Assembly (NCBI RefSeq): GCF_018294505.1
Contig: NC_057809.1
Location: 415,680,959 to 415,744,958 of the forward strand
Direction of reading: 5' to 3'
Length of the DNA: 64,000 nucleotides
Origin: Triticum aestivum
Lineage: Eukaryota; Streptophyta; Magnoliopsida; Poales; Poaceae
Shown: in pieces, positions 35,053-45,222 of the stretch
Position numbering within the stretch: the first letter of the stretch is position 1
Layout: the number at the start of each line of letters is the position of its first letter
Position numbers and translations under genes: made by a program
The notes under the pieces: model-generated
What the model was told of the DNA's origin: nothing
Database searches by the model: none
What the model saw: only the letters and a program-made list of their open reading frames with translations

Positions 35053-35520
35053 CTAGAGAGGTTCGTGAAGAACCGCTGCCGCCTCCGCCAGGACCGCGTG
35101 GTATCTGGCCTCCTGAGCAGCCACGATGCTTCGCACGCGACGCTGGAAGGCGGCAGCCGCGTTCGGCAAGCCAAAAGGCATGCGAACGTATCTGTGAGGT
35201 GGGCCCTCACACCAGCTAGCGCGCGAAGGCCAGAAGCGCTCCTGAGTTGCTTCCCTGTTGAGCCCGGGGATGTTGATGCAGACGCGCAGCTCGTTATCTT
35301 CGCCGGGACAAGGGGCCACGCCAGGTGGTAGGTGATGGTCGCCATGCATGGCTCTCGCCTCTTGAAGCTCCTCGGTCATCTTGGCGATGAACTCCTGAGC
35401 ACCTGGCACCTTGTGCCTAGTGCCCCCGTGAGGGAAGCGTGCGATGAAGCATGCCTCCACATGGTGCCCGAGCGCCTCCCTTGTGACGTTGGCTAAGTCA
35501 GAGGCCCTCCAGAAGAGAGC
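35053..35520 (-). pseudogene. Family D reverse transcriptase fragment
   Basis: Minus-strand blocks: EALGHHVEACFIARFPHG, ELRVCINIPGLN (RT 'CIDYRGLN' block, altered) and RYVRMPFGLPNAAAAFQRRV (the 'MPFGL-NA--FQ' block). The ~40 residues that normally separate them are replaced by a short unrelated stretch, and the YVDD catalytic box that should follow is absent. RNase H and integrase are not found. This copy cannot encode a working polymerase. Confidence 0.75.
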
Positions 35521-35559
35521 CCCCGATCCTAGCCTGAGGAGGGCGCCGGGCGTGCCTTC

Positions 35560-36318
35560 CTATGCATGAGAGGGAGGCGCCCCATCCGTGGGTGCTGATC
35601 CAGAGGTGGTGCCGCTGGAGACACCGCTCCCCTGAGGCTCTTGGCGGAGTAGTTGCTTCTTCTTCTTGGGGACAGCCTCAAGAGGGTAGATGGTGCCTTC
35701 ATTGTCTGGGTATTCAATTGCCGCACCCTGATAGGAGAGCTCAAGGGAGCACACTGCGTCCTTTTCCTCGCAGGCAATCGTGATGATGTCGTGGTTCCCT
35801 AGCATCTTGAGGACGTTGTAGCCATGGTGGGTCACCGCCATGAACTTGGCCAGGGCTAGATACCCAAGGATGGCATTGTACGGGAGGCGGATGTGAGCGA
35901 CATCGAAGTTGATGAGCTCGGCGCGGTAGTTGTTGCGCTGGCCAAAGGTGACAGGGAGGCGGATCTGCCCTATCGGGGTGGTGGAGCCATCGGTCACTCT
36001 GAAGAAGGGCTTGGTGGGCTGCAGCTGATCATACGGCACTTGGAGGCGGTTGAACGTCTCGACGGAAAGAACATTGAGCCCTGCACCACCATCGATGAGG
36101 GTCTTGGTGACAAGGACATTACTGATGACGGGCGAGCAAAGCATTGGGAGGGCGCCAGCAGTTGCCACGCACTTGAGTTGCTCAAACAAGCTGAAGGTGA
36201 TGGTGCACTTGGACCACTTGAGCGGACGTGTGGCCTCGGGCCTGGGGAGGGCCGCATTCACCTCACGCATGAACTTCTTGAAGACGCGATGGGAGGCTAG
36301 GGCCTGAGCGCCACCCAT
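35560..36318 (-). pseudogene. Family D protease region
   Basis: A 252-codon open frame with PLKWSKCTITFSL, then TLIDGGAGLNVLS (residues ~73-85, the DGG form of the aspartic-protease loop usual in plant Tat-type Gypsy elements), LPVTFGQRNNYRAE and LPYNAILGYLALAKFMAVTH (the second protease motif, with ILG). It continues to a Pro/Gly/Ser-rich linker before a TGA. The frame is open, but the surrounding gag and RT are broken, so it is listed as part of a dead polyprotein. Confidence 0.75.
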
Positions 36319-38001
36319 GATGCAGGCGATGGCGCAAGGCTCCTGGAATCCCCCAGCCCCCTCGTCCTGGTGGTGGTCGTTGTTTCTTCTTGGTGGTGGT
36401 GGCAGCGGAGGGAGGCCGGCATTGGACGGTCCACACGAGACTGGCCTTGCCAGCGATCCTCATGAGGCTGGTCGCACCACTCCTGGCGGGGGCCGCGGTC
36501 TTCCCAACATCCTCCACTTCTGCCTCCTCTGCGGCCGTAGCCTCGATCGTTGCGCTCAGGGCATCGACCGAGGCACCCGTCACGGATGGCCCTGAGCTCT
36601 TGATAGTCATTGGTGTTGTGGCTGTGTACGTTGTGGAAGACGCAAAATGAATGACTGCCCTTGGACGACTCCGGGTGGTCGCAGCCGCGTTTCATCTCTG
36701 GTTCGTCCACGAGCACGGCAGCCCCCTTGCGCTTCATGTCCTTGACTTTGGCCTTCTTGTCTTCTGGGTCGGCAGCTGGGAGCTCGAGGAGGGAGAGGCG
36801 CCCCTCCTCATCTCTCACGCACTTGGTAGCCATGTTGAACATCTCCAGAGCCGTGCATAGATCCTCATGGATGGCGAGCTCCTCCTTCATCTTGACATCG
36901 CAAACACCATCGGAAACGCTGAGATGATGGCTTCGTCAAAAACCTTGGGGATCTTGAGGCGATCGCTATTGAAGCATTGGATGTACTTCTGCAGGGTCTC
37001 CCCAGGCTACTGCTTGATGTGCCGTAGGTCACCCGCGGTAGGCGAGCGGTCGCGAGTGCCCTGGAAGTTGGCGATGAAGCGCTCGCGCATCTCGCCCCAG
37101 GAGGATATCGATCCCGCGGGCAGATTCAGGAGCCACGAGGGCGCGCCATCCTTGAGGGCCATTGGAACTAGTTTTCCATGACCTTTTCGTCACCGCTGGC
37201 TGCCTCGATGTTCAGTTCGTAGAGCTGCAGGAACTCCACGGGGTCGGGGGTGCCGTCGTAACATGGGGGTAGGTCAGGCTTGAACTTGCGTGGCCAGATG
37301 ACGCTGCGTAGCTCAGGGGTGAAGGCACGACAGCCTGCCGTGGTCAACGGAGCCTGTCATGGAGGTGGAGCCTGATCTTGGTGCTCGCGCACCACCGTTG
37401 CAGGGGCACGCGGTATTGACGTAGCAGTGGAGGGAGCACCGTGGCACCTTCTTGCAGCCATTGGACCTCCTGACAGCTTTCTTCTTCGTGCGTGGGCGCC
37501 CGGAGTGGAGGGTCACGCCATGGGGCCGCGTGTCTTGGACCGAGGGCGACGTCCTGACGAGGAGGTGGCGGAGGTGCTTCCATGGGCTACGTCGCCCGCA
37601 GCAGGCGACGGACGAGGCAGCGAGAGGGACGGTGCAGGAGAGCCCCTAGCCACGCTAACTAGCTCGGCGATGCGGTCCAGCCAGTCCTCGTAGATGTCAC
37701 CGACCGGGCGGTAGCTCAGGAGCTCATGCGCCATGAGCAACGCAGCCTGTGTGTTCGCCGGTCCATGGTGAGCGTGGGACGACGAGCCGGTGGGAGTCAG
37801 CGACGGGGTGGCGGTGCGTCCATCCCACCGCACAGAGGGATGCTGCGATGAAGCTTGCTGCTCATGCCCCGCTGGGCCGATGACGACGTTGGCGGCTGGT
37901 GATGGAGAACGATAGGAAGGCCCGCCGACAGGCGCCTTCTAGGCGACGCACGCGGCGAGAGCAGCTCGGCGCTCAGCACGGACTCGGTGTGCATCTGCCA
38001 T
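36319..38001 (-). pseudogene. Family D gag region
   Basis: Starts at ATG 38001 (MADAHRVRAERRAALAACVA, then stop). Further pieces in shifting frames are AALLMAHELLSYRPVGDIYE, FKPDLPPCYDGTPDPVEFLQ (the gag core motif), EELAIHEDLCTALEMFNMAT with CVRDEEGRLSL, and FCVFHNVHSHNTNDYQELRA near the C-terminus. Arg/Gly-rich DNA follows. Multiple stops and frameshifts are present. The order gag, protease, RT fits a Ty3/Gypsy element. Confidence 0.75.
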
Positions 38002-38054
38002 GGAGACGGTGGAGCGGCGGCGAGTCGATCGATGGAAGAGAAGCTTCGACGCAA

Positions 38055-38074
38055 CCCTACCTAGCGGGCCAAAT
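38055..38074 (-). promoter_or_regulatory. Primer-binding site of family D
   Basis: Minus strand TTTGGCCCGCTAGGTAGGG adjoins the LTR end CCGACA. It is similar to the family C site and sets the element direction as minus. Confidence 0.6.
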
Positions 38075-38977
38075 GTCGGATTCAGAGCTCCGCAGACCCT
38101 TGAGAGGTTCAAACACTGGGGTGCGTACGAAGAACTCCTTCTCCCCGACCTGCCAGCCCAACGATTCCACAGCCTAGCTCGACGAACCCAAGGAACAAGA
38201 GACACAATAGTTTATCCTGGTTCGGGCCACCTTGCGGTGTAATAACCTACTCTAGCTTTGTGGTTGATTGCCTCGAGGGGATGAGGATGAACTAGTACGG
38301 TGGATGAACAGCCTCAGGAGGTGAGGTGTTCTTATGCTAGATGAGTTGGTGAGGTGGTCAGGGTGGAGTGGATCTGATCCTTCTCTCCCTCTTGATGCAT
38401 GCTATGGTGGTGGCTAAGTCCTATTTATAGTGGCCTTGGTCCTCTTCCCAAATGTAGGCGGGAAGGGATCCCACAACGGCCAATTTTGAAGGAAGACAAC
38501 TAGTACAAGTTATCCTAACAAAGGTAGTCTTCGCCTGCAAAAGGCTCTGGTGGTGATGCTGTCATGGGCTCCGCGATGACCTCCGTCCTGTCGTCCTGGC
38601 GGTCTAGGTCTTCTTGCACCAATATGGAAACCTTTGCTTGATTCCTCGGGACTCCGCCGCTGCGCTTGCCCCCTTGGCACCAAAGGGGAAACAGGTACAC
38701 TGCGCCCGCTGGCGCCCGCCTGGCCTTGGTCGTCACGGCTCATATCATGTGAACCTCGCGAGGTGCACCTTGCCTTGATATCTCCGCTCCTCGAGAGCCA
38801 GCCTGGTGAGGCCGCCCCCTAGGGAGGTCTTGGTGTCGTCCCCCTCGCGAGGCTTGGCTCCTCACGAGGGTCTTGCGTTGTTGCTGCTGAAACTGGGCTG
38901 TACCAGGCCGCTGATGGAGCCACGCCATGGGCCGCAAGCTGGCAAGTCTGGGTACCCCCGTTCCCAGGACGATGGCA
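38075..38977 (-). repeat. 5' LTR of family D
   Basis: A 903-bp LTR, TGTCGGATTCAGAG to GACGATGGCA, colinear with 23462-28571 after removing A2. The terminal GGCA instead of GACA is a point change at the LTR edge. It is followed by the target duplication AGGTC (38978-38982). Confidence 0.92.
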
Positions 38978-38982
38978 AGGTC

Positions 38983-39040
38983 CCCATTGGCCCGCGGATG
39001 GATACGGTGTCCGGTTTGGGGGTCAGTGTTAGAGATTCCC
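38983..39040 (+). repeat. Right terminal repeat of the PIF/Harbinger relic
   Basis: The sequence GGGTCAGTGTTAGAGATTCCC ends the element and is followed by TAA (39041-39043), the usual 3-bp target of this superfamily. The word is close to the grass PIF/Harbinger terminus, complement of GGGCATCTCCAACGCCGACC. It joins 23461 directly once family D is removed. Confidence 0.65.
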
Positions 39041-39043
39041 TAA

Positions 39044-40189
39044 AGCTACAATTAAGTATGTTAGTCATGATCTGGATACCTATTTCCAATATCAACACCG
39101 ACATATTCAACCTTGAAAACATAAAGCAGATACAATACTATTGGTGCAAATGGTTTGACCCCTTGTGTTTTGAAGATTGTTATCAGAAAAGGTATGGACT
39201 AATTTGTTTGCTAGTGAGAGAGAAATATTCCATGCAAGCCCGAGGAGAATGTTGTATTCGGTGTGAAGTTTGAAGAACTTCATCGAAGATTATCTATGTA
39301 GTATAGAAGGATGAGCTACACTTTGAGAAGACGTGGAAGTGAGAAGATCGTATCAAAGGAATTGACCTCTTGAAATCATTGTTGATGTGAAGCAATATTC
39401 GTTTGGTTCATCCGAGGAAGAATGACTGCAATCGAGAAGATTGAAGGCGAAGTGAAGACGTAGCATTCCTTTCGTCATTCTTCTATCTCTTATTTGAGTC
39501 ATAGGACCCCCATACTATTAAGAGTGTTGTAGGTTCTCTAAGATTAGGTCTGCTGTGATGCTTAGCTGAAACCTATGAAGGACCGATAGAAGTTTTTTTG
39601 TGCTCCGTATGATTACCTAGCAGTAGAAGACGTTGTTCTTCGAGCTGTAGGAGATATCTTTCGGACCGACGAGCTAGCATTTCTTGCTTTGCAAGCAATG
39701 TTACCATTGTGCTCAAAATCCGACTGTTGGAAACGTGTCCTTCGGTCATTGGCGGATCCATCAGTCCAATTTGATCAGTTCCCATTAGGGAAGGCTGTGG
39801 CTATAAATAGCCGCCCCGCTCCAACGTTGATAGTTGGCTGCTCAGCTTATGATTTCTGAGAAGATTAATTGAGCATCCCCTCTCTAGAGATTTGAGTTTA
39901 AGATCCACCGAGAGAAAACCGAGAGCCAAAACTTAGACAATGGTTGAGCATCACAATAGATTTGAGTTAGAGTCCTTGTACCTATTACTCTTGAGAGTTG
40001 CGCACTCTCTAGATGGATAGGTGTCGGCTTGAGTGACAAAGAATAATTGTCTTCACCAGGCAAAGTCTTCAGCAATCAAGAGTGATTGTGGTTAGCGAAT
40101 AAGTCTGTCGAAGGTTTGAAGATCACCGACAAGTATCTACCACAAGTGAAATCAACTTAACTTTGATCAGCTTCGAGTTGAAGGAGAAT
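39044..40189 (+). other. Unclassified, LTR-like DNA
   Basis: 1.1 kb with no coding signal. It contains TATAAATAG at 39802-39810 followed by a leader-like stretch, as in an LTR or promoter. I could not find its partner or termini, so the family is unknown. Confidence 0.35.
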
Positions 40190-40529
40190 TGTAGCGACCC
40201 GATCCCAATGGATTGAAGCCTATATGCTTAAGTGCCATCCCAGGATCGGTATGCTGACACACACAGTACACAAGAATTTATAACAGAGGTAAATCACATG
40301 TATAAAGTAACGTAAATACTATTACCTCAATCCATATAGCGGAAGTAACAACAAAGTTGTGGAGTCCCAACAACACCAACGGCAAAGTTGAGTGTAGACA
40401 TCGTAACCCTAACGTATAACTTACTCGTCGTATGATTCCAGCAACATGAGACGTTGCAGCCATATAGGTCAGTACATTGAATGTACTGGCAATTTCACAC
40501 CATAGAATAATGAAAATATCTATCTCTAT
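40190..40529 (-). repeat. LTR edge of an unidentified element
   Basis: Starts TGTAGCGACCCGATCCCAAT and continues with phrases I associate with a Triticeae Gypsy LTR in reverse (GGATCGGTATGCTGACACAC, TTTATAACAGAGGTAAATCA). It is cut at 40530 by the family-A LARD. The other side is not visible because the LARD's 3' LTR is itself interrupted. Confidence 0.5.
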
Positions 40530-43492
40530 TGTGACGCCCTAAGACCGATGATCAAGAAGACTTCCATATGTTCCGGGTTTCGCCGTGTGTTTCATTTGTG
40601 CCTGCCCTTTTATTTTTGCATTGCTTCATGTCATCATGCCATCGTGTCATTAATCTTTGCAACTCAAATAAATAAACCGTATGGATCTTCAGTCCATTTA
40701 AACCGAGGGAATTCATATGGTGATTCTCTTTATAACATATCCTCCCGATATTAGGGAGCTATTATAAATAGTCCATTAACTTCGAATCACCCACAACACA
40801 ATTGCACTACTCTTCAACTCTTCTTTTATCCGACTCAACTTCATATTTTTCCTTGTCATCTCTCTCAAGCCACACCCATGCATCATCACATCTCACTTCC
40901 TTCTTTTTTTCATGTCTTTGCAAGTGACTTTATTCCTCCTCCTTTAATGTTCATCTTTTCCCTATAAATCTTGCCTCTTTCCTACACCCTCTCTGTCAGA
41001 TTTCATCCCATTCGAAGTTGTTTTGGTCAGGTTCAAAAATGATTGAAGTTTGAGAATAATTCAAACTCTAATTATTTTTCTACCTTCTAAAAATGCCAGA
41101 GCAATTTATTCAAACCCTACATAAATCCAGGGTTCGAGATATATATTTATATATCTCATATCCCTAACCAAAAACCCCTGGATTTTCCCCCTTTGTTGAT
41201 TGTTTATTTATATAAACAATAAATTAAATAAATGAAAGAATTTGGAGGGAGTGGAGAGCCCAGCAGCCTCCCTCTCCTCTGGGCCGGCCAGCCAGTCCGC
41301 CCTGCTCCCCTCAGCCCACCAGAGGCCCAACCGGCACCCCCCATCCTAACCCTAGCCCGTCCCCCACGCTCCCTCTTGTCCTCCCGATATCGCCGCCACC
41401 CACGCACGCACGTAGACCAGAACCGCTCGATCTCCTTGATCCCCCTCGCTCTCTCCCTCACCTTCTCTCTCGCACACGCAGGAGCCCCCGTGCTCGATCC
41501 CGATCCCACAGCAACCGCTCTTCCTTCCCGAGGCCGCCGCCGGCGCCCCAAGTTTCCCCTCGTCCTCGACCCCCATCTCTCCCTTGAACCGGCTCACCAT
41601 CGACGCCCTTCACGTGGCCCCCTTCCTCTGTATCGCCTCCCACCGCGCCCTGCTGCAGCTGCATCCATACGCCGCCGCCATCAAGCTCCAGCCTGGAGGT
41701 CAACTCCGGCGCCCCCTGCCTCGCGTCGTCCCACCGCCTCCATCGCGCCGGTGACCTTGGCCCGCCATGGATGGCTGGCTCTGCCAGGCCAGGACTCCCT
41801 CGCTGTCGCTCCTGCTACCCGCCTCTGCTCTGCACGGACGGCCCCTGCGTCCGTGGCTTCGCCTCCGTCGAGCTCGCCCCGCCGCCTCCGTTCTACTCCA
41901 GCCAGATCGCAAGGCCGGCCTCCTGCAGCTCGTCGTTGCCGGAGTTCTCCACCACTAGTAAGCAGTCGCGCCATGACCCTCCTCGCGTGGCGTCTCCACC
42001 TTCCGGTCCATCCGCGAGAAAGCTGCCCCTGTTGCCTCTTGTTCTTGGCCGCAGAGATCCTTGGACGACCCGTGTGCCTTGCCGTGACGCTGGTGGAATT
42101 CCTTGATCCTTCGGCCGCCAAGACCGCAAGGCCGCCACTAACAGAAGGAGCCCACGACCACCACATCAACCTGCCCCTCTTGTCGTTGCCAAAACCACCA
42201 ATCCAGGAAACACCAAGACCAAACGTTTTTGTTTTCGCCAAGTTCCGTCAAACTGACCGTGTACGTCTACCGTCGCCGTGGGTTCTTTTTTTTCATAAAG
42301 TTCGACTACAGCACGAAGATGTGAACAACTACGCGGAGTCGCGGAGAACGAATACACATGGGACCCGTCAAGTTCTTCTACGCGCGTGTACGACTACACA
42401 TCCGAGATGCGTCGAGTACCTCTACGGAAGACCCGAACGTCTACGATCCGTGTACCACGACCGTTGCCAAAGACCGTCGAGTGAACAACTACCCTCTCCG
42501 TGGACTCGACAAGACAATTTGTACAACTACTTCCACGACGACCGTGCTCCACTACCGTTGCAAGAACGAGATCGACGAGTCTGAAAACCCCTAGTATCAC
42601 GACAACCCCGAAGGGACTCGGATTCTTCAATTTCATCTTCGACAAGTGTACCACTTCTTCCTACGACCGTCCCGAGAACGTCTACTTCCTCTACGCCGAC
42701 TTGATCCGTTCCGAAAATGCACGCTTCAAAGCTATAAACACCGAGACGACCACCAGTGGACCGTATGCATGTGACGTGTGTATGAGATTGTTTCATGTAA
42801 CTACTGCTCACCGCGTACGATGTGTCTCTTGCGCGTTACCCATTTTTGAGCCATCGACACCTGGGAACCCGGTAACCGGGAGCACCCCACCGTTCATCGC
42901 ATGACGCGCTCCCGTCACCACTTTCTTTTGCACCGACATCTCAACTAGTTGTCGAATCATCGGAACGTTGCCATGGCACCGTTTTCGTTTTTGCCGCCAT
43001 GACACCCCTTTCTTTCCGTCGTGGTGAACAAATGCTCTCATCATGCTCTTATCAACACTTTCATAAAACTTGCATAAACTTGCACATGTCATCCGCATCA
43101 TGATAACAACATCAAGTATGTTTACAATTATTGTTGCATTTAATTGCTAATTCATATGGGGATTTACCGGAATTGTTGTTTGTTCCGACCTCATTTTAAA
43201 CTTGTTTAGATAGAGGTTTTACTTTTGCTTCTTCTCTTGCCATGTTTAACAACATTTAATATTGTTGGGTATCTAATCGAGAGAGAACTAAATAATTGAT
43301 GTGGTGTTCCGTCAATATGCATCTCGATGCATATTGGGCTCCATTTAACTTGTAGTTTTGTTTGTGCACTTTGCCATGCCATGCATATTTAAACCGGACA
43401 TGTATCATACTTGGTTGTGCATCATGCCATGATTATGTGATTGTCGTTTACCATGTTGTTTGCTTCTTTCCGGTGTTGCTTCTTCGGGTTAG

Positions 43493-43581
43493 TTCATGTA
43501 ACGTCGCGTTTGTGAGGATTCATTCGACTTCGTCCGTTTGTCTTCTTCATGGACTCGTTCTTCTTCCTTGCGGGAGCTCAG
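43493..43581 (+). CDS. Candidate LTR micro-gene, middle exon (A4)
   Basis: Position equivalent to A1 3500-3577: acceptor GGGTTAG and donor context CTCAG|GCAAG. The frame that joins the terminal exon is open (AFVRIHSTSSVCLLHGLVLL) but is not acidic, unlike A1 and A2. The splice layout is conserved while the peptide is not. Confidence 0.25.
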
Positions 43582-44830
43582 GCAAGATGACCATACCCTC
43601 GAAATCACTTCTATCTTTGCTCGCTAGTTGCTCGCTCTTTTGTTATGCCGCGATACCTACCATTTGCTATATCGTGCCTCCCATATTGCCATGTCAAGCC
43701 TCTAACCCACCTTGTCCTAGCAAACTGTTGTTTGGCTATGTTACCGCTTTGCTCAGCGCCTCTTATAGCGTTGCTAGTTGTAGGTGAAGATGAAGTGTGT
43801 TCCTTGTTGGAACATGGTTATTGTTGGGATATGTTTATGTTGGGATATCACAATATCTCTTATTTAATTAATGCATCTATATACTTGGTAAAGGGTGGAA
43901 GGCTCGGCCTTATGCCTGGTGTTTTGTTCCACTCTTGCCACCCTAGTTTCCGTCATACTGGTGTTATGTTCCTTGATTTTGCGTTCCTTATGCAGTTGGG
44001 TTATAATGGGAACCCCTTGATAGTTCGCCTTGAATAAAACTCCTACATCAATGCCCAACCTTGGTTTTACCATTTGCCACCTAAGCCTTTTTCCCTTGGG
44101 TTCTACAGACTCAAGGGTCATCTTTATTTAAACCCCCGGGCCAGTGATCCTCTGAGTGTTGGTCCAAACTAGAGCACCGTGCAGGGCCATCCCTTGGCAA
44201 CTTGGGTTACGTCGGCTCTTGTACGCTTAGCTTATCCGGTGTGCCCTGAGAACGAGATATGTGCAGCTCCTATCGGGATTTGTCGGCACAGCGGGTGGTC
44301 TTGCTGGTCTTATTTACCATTGTCGAGATGTCTTGTAACCGGGATTCTGAGTCTGATCGGGTCTTCCTGGGAGAAGGAATATCCTTCGTTGACCGTGAGA
44401 GCTTGTGATGGGCTAAGTTGGGATACCCCTGTAGGGTTTTGAACTTTCGAAAGTCGTGCCCGCGGTTATGAGAAGATGGGAATTTGTTAATGTCCGGTTG
44501 TAGAGAACTTGACACTTAACTTAATTAAAATGCATCAACCGCGTGTGTAGCCGTGATGGTCTCTTCTCGACGGGGTCCGGGAAGTGAACACGGTGTTGGA
44601 GTTATGCTTGAACGTAAGTAGTATCAGGATCACTTCTTGACCACTTCTAGTTCACGACCGTGCTTTGCTTCTCTTCTCGCTCTCATTTGCGTAAGTTAGC
44701 CACCATATATGCTAGTGCTTGCTGAAGTTCCACCTCACTACCTTTTCCTACCCATAAGCTTAAATAGTCTTGATCGCAAGGGTGCGAGATTGCTAAGTCC
44801 CCATGACTCACAGATTACTTCCAAAACCAG

Positions 44831-44934
44831 TTGCAGGTGACGATGATACCAGTGCAGGTGACGCAACCGAGCTCAAGGAGGATCTCGATGAAGATCATGT
44901 GCGTTGTGTTATTTCGTTTCTAGTTGATCAGTAG
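44831..44934 (+). CDS. Candidate LTR micro-gene, terminal exon (A4)
   Basis: 104 nt after acceptor AAAACCAG, reading VAGDDDTSAGDATELKEDLD then EDHVRCVISFLVDQ and stop. It aligns without gaps to A1 and A2 (shared AGD/PGD, ELK, DED, final DQ) even though the nucleotide sequence is well diverged. Confidence 0.35.
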
Positions 44935-45209
44935 TGGAGCCCAGTCGGGGAGATCGGGGATCTTTTGCTTTAGGGGTGGTCTTTCTTTATTTGGTTCCGT
45001 AGTCGGACCTTGATTGTAACTGGATGATGTAATGCTGTAGTTATGTATTGTGTGAAGTGACGATTGTAAGCCAACTCTTTATCTCTTTCTTATTCAGTAC
45101 ATGGGATGTGTAAAGATTACCCCTCTTGCGACATGCCTACAATGCGGTTATGCCTCTAAGTCGTGCTCCGACACGTGGGAGATATAGCCGCATCGTGGGT
45201 GTTACAAGT

Positions 45210-45222
45210 TGGTATCAGAGCC
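45210..45222 (+). promoter_or_regulatory. Primer-binding site (initiator Met-tRNA)
   Basis: TGGTATCAGAGCC, three bases after the LTR. It is the standard initiator Met-tRNA complement used by many plant Gypsy and Copia elements, and proves the plus orientation of this LARD. Confidence 0.92.

Larger units (their letters stand above)
40530..45206 (+). repeat. 5' LTR of family-A LARD (A4)
   Basis: A 4677-bp LTR from TGTGACGCCCTAAGACC to GGGTGTTACA, immediately followed by a Met-tRNA primer site. The first 1.2 kb is nearly identical to 48778-49995. TATA-like words lie at 40763-40771 and 40962-40968. A GC-rich leader is at ~41240-42130, followed by a segment rich in CTAC/GTAC words (42300-42720) and then T-rich DNA with the micro-exons. 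I reject the long frame through the GC-rich part as a gene (see rejected list). Confidence 0.93.

Noticed and set aside
41232..42584. 450-codon plus-strand open frame in the GC-rich part of LTR A4
   Set aside because: Pro/Arg/Ser-rich composition follows from GC bias, open frames occur on both strands, the matching frame is not kept in A5 (49480-49995), A1 or A3, and no domain is visible.
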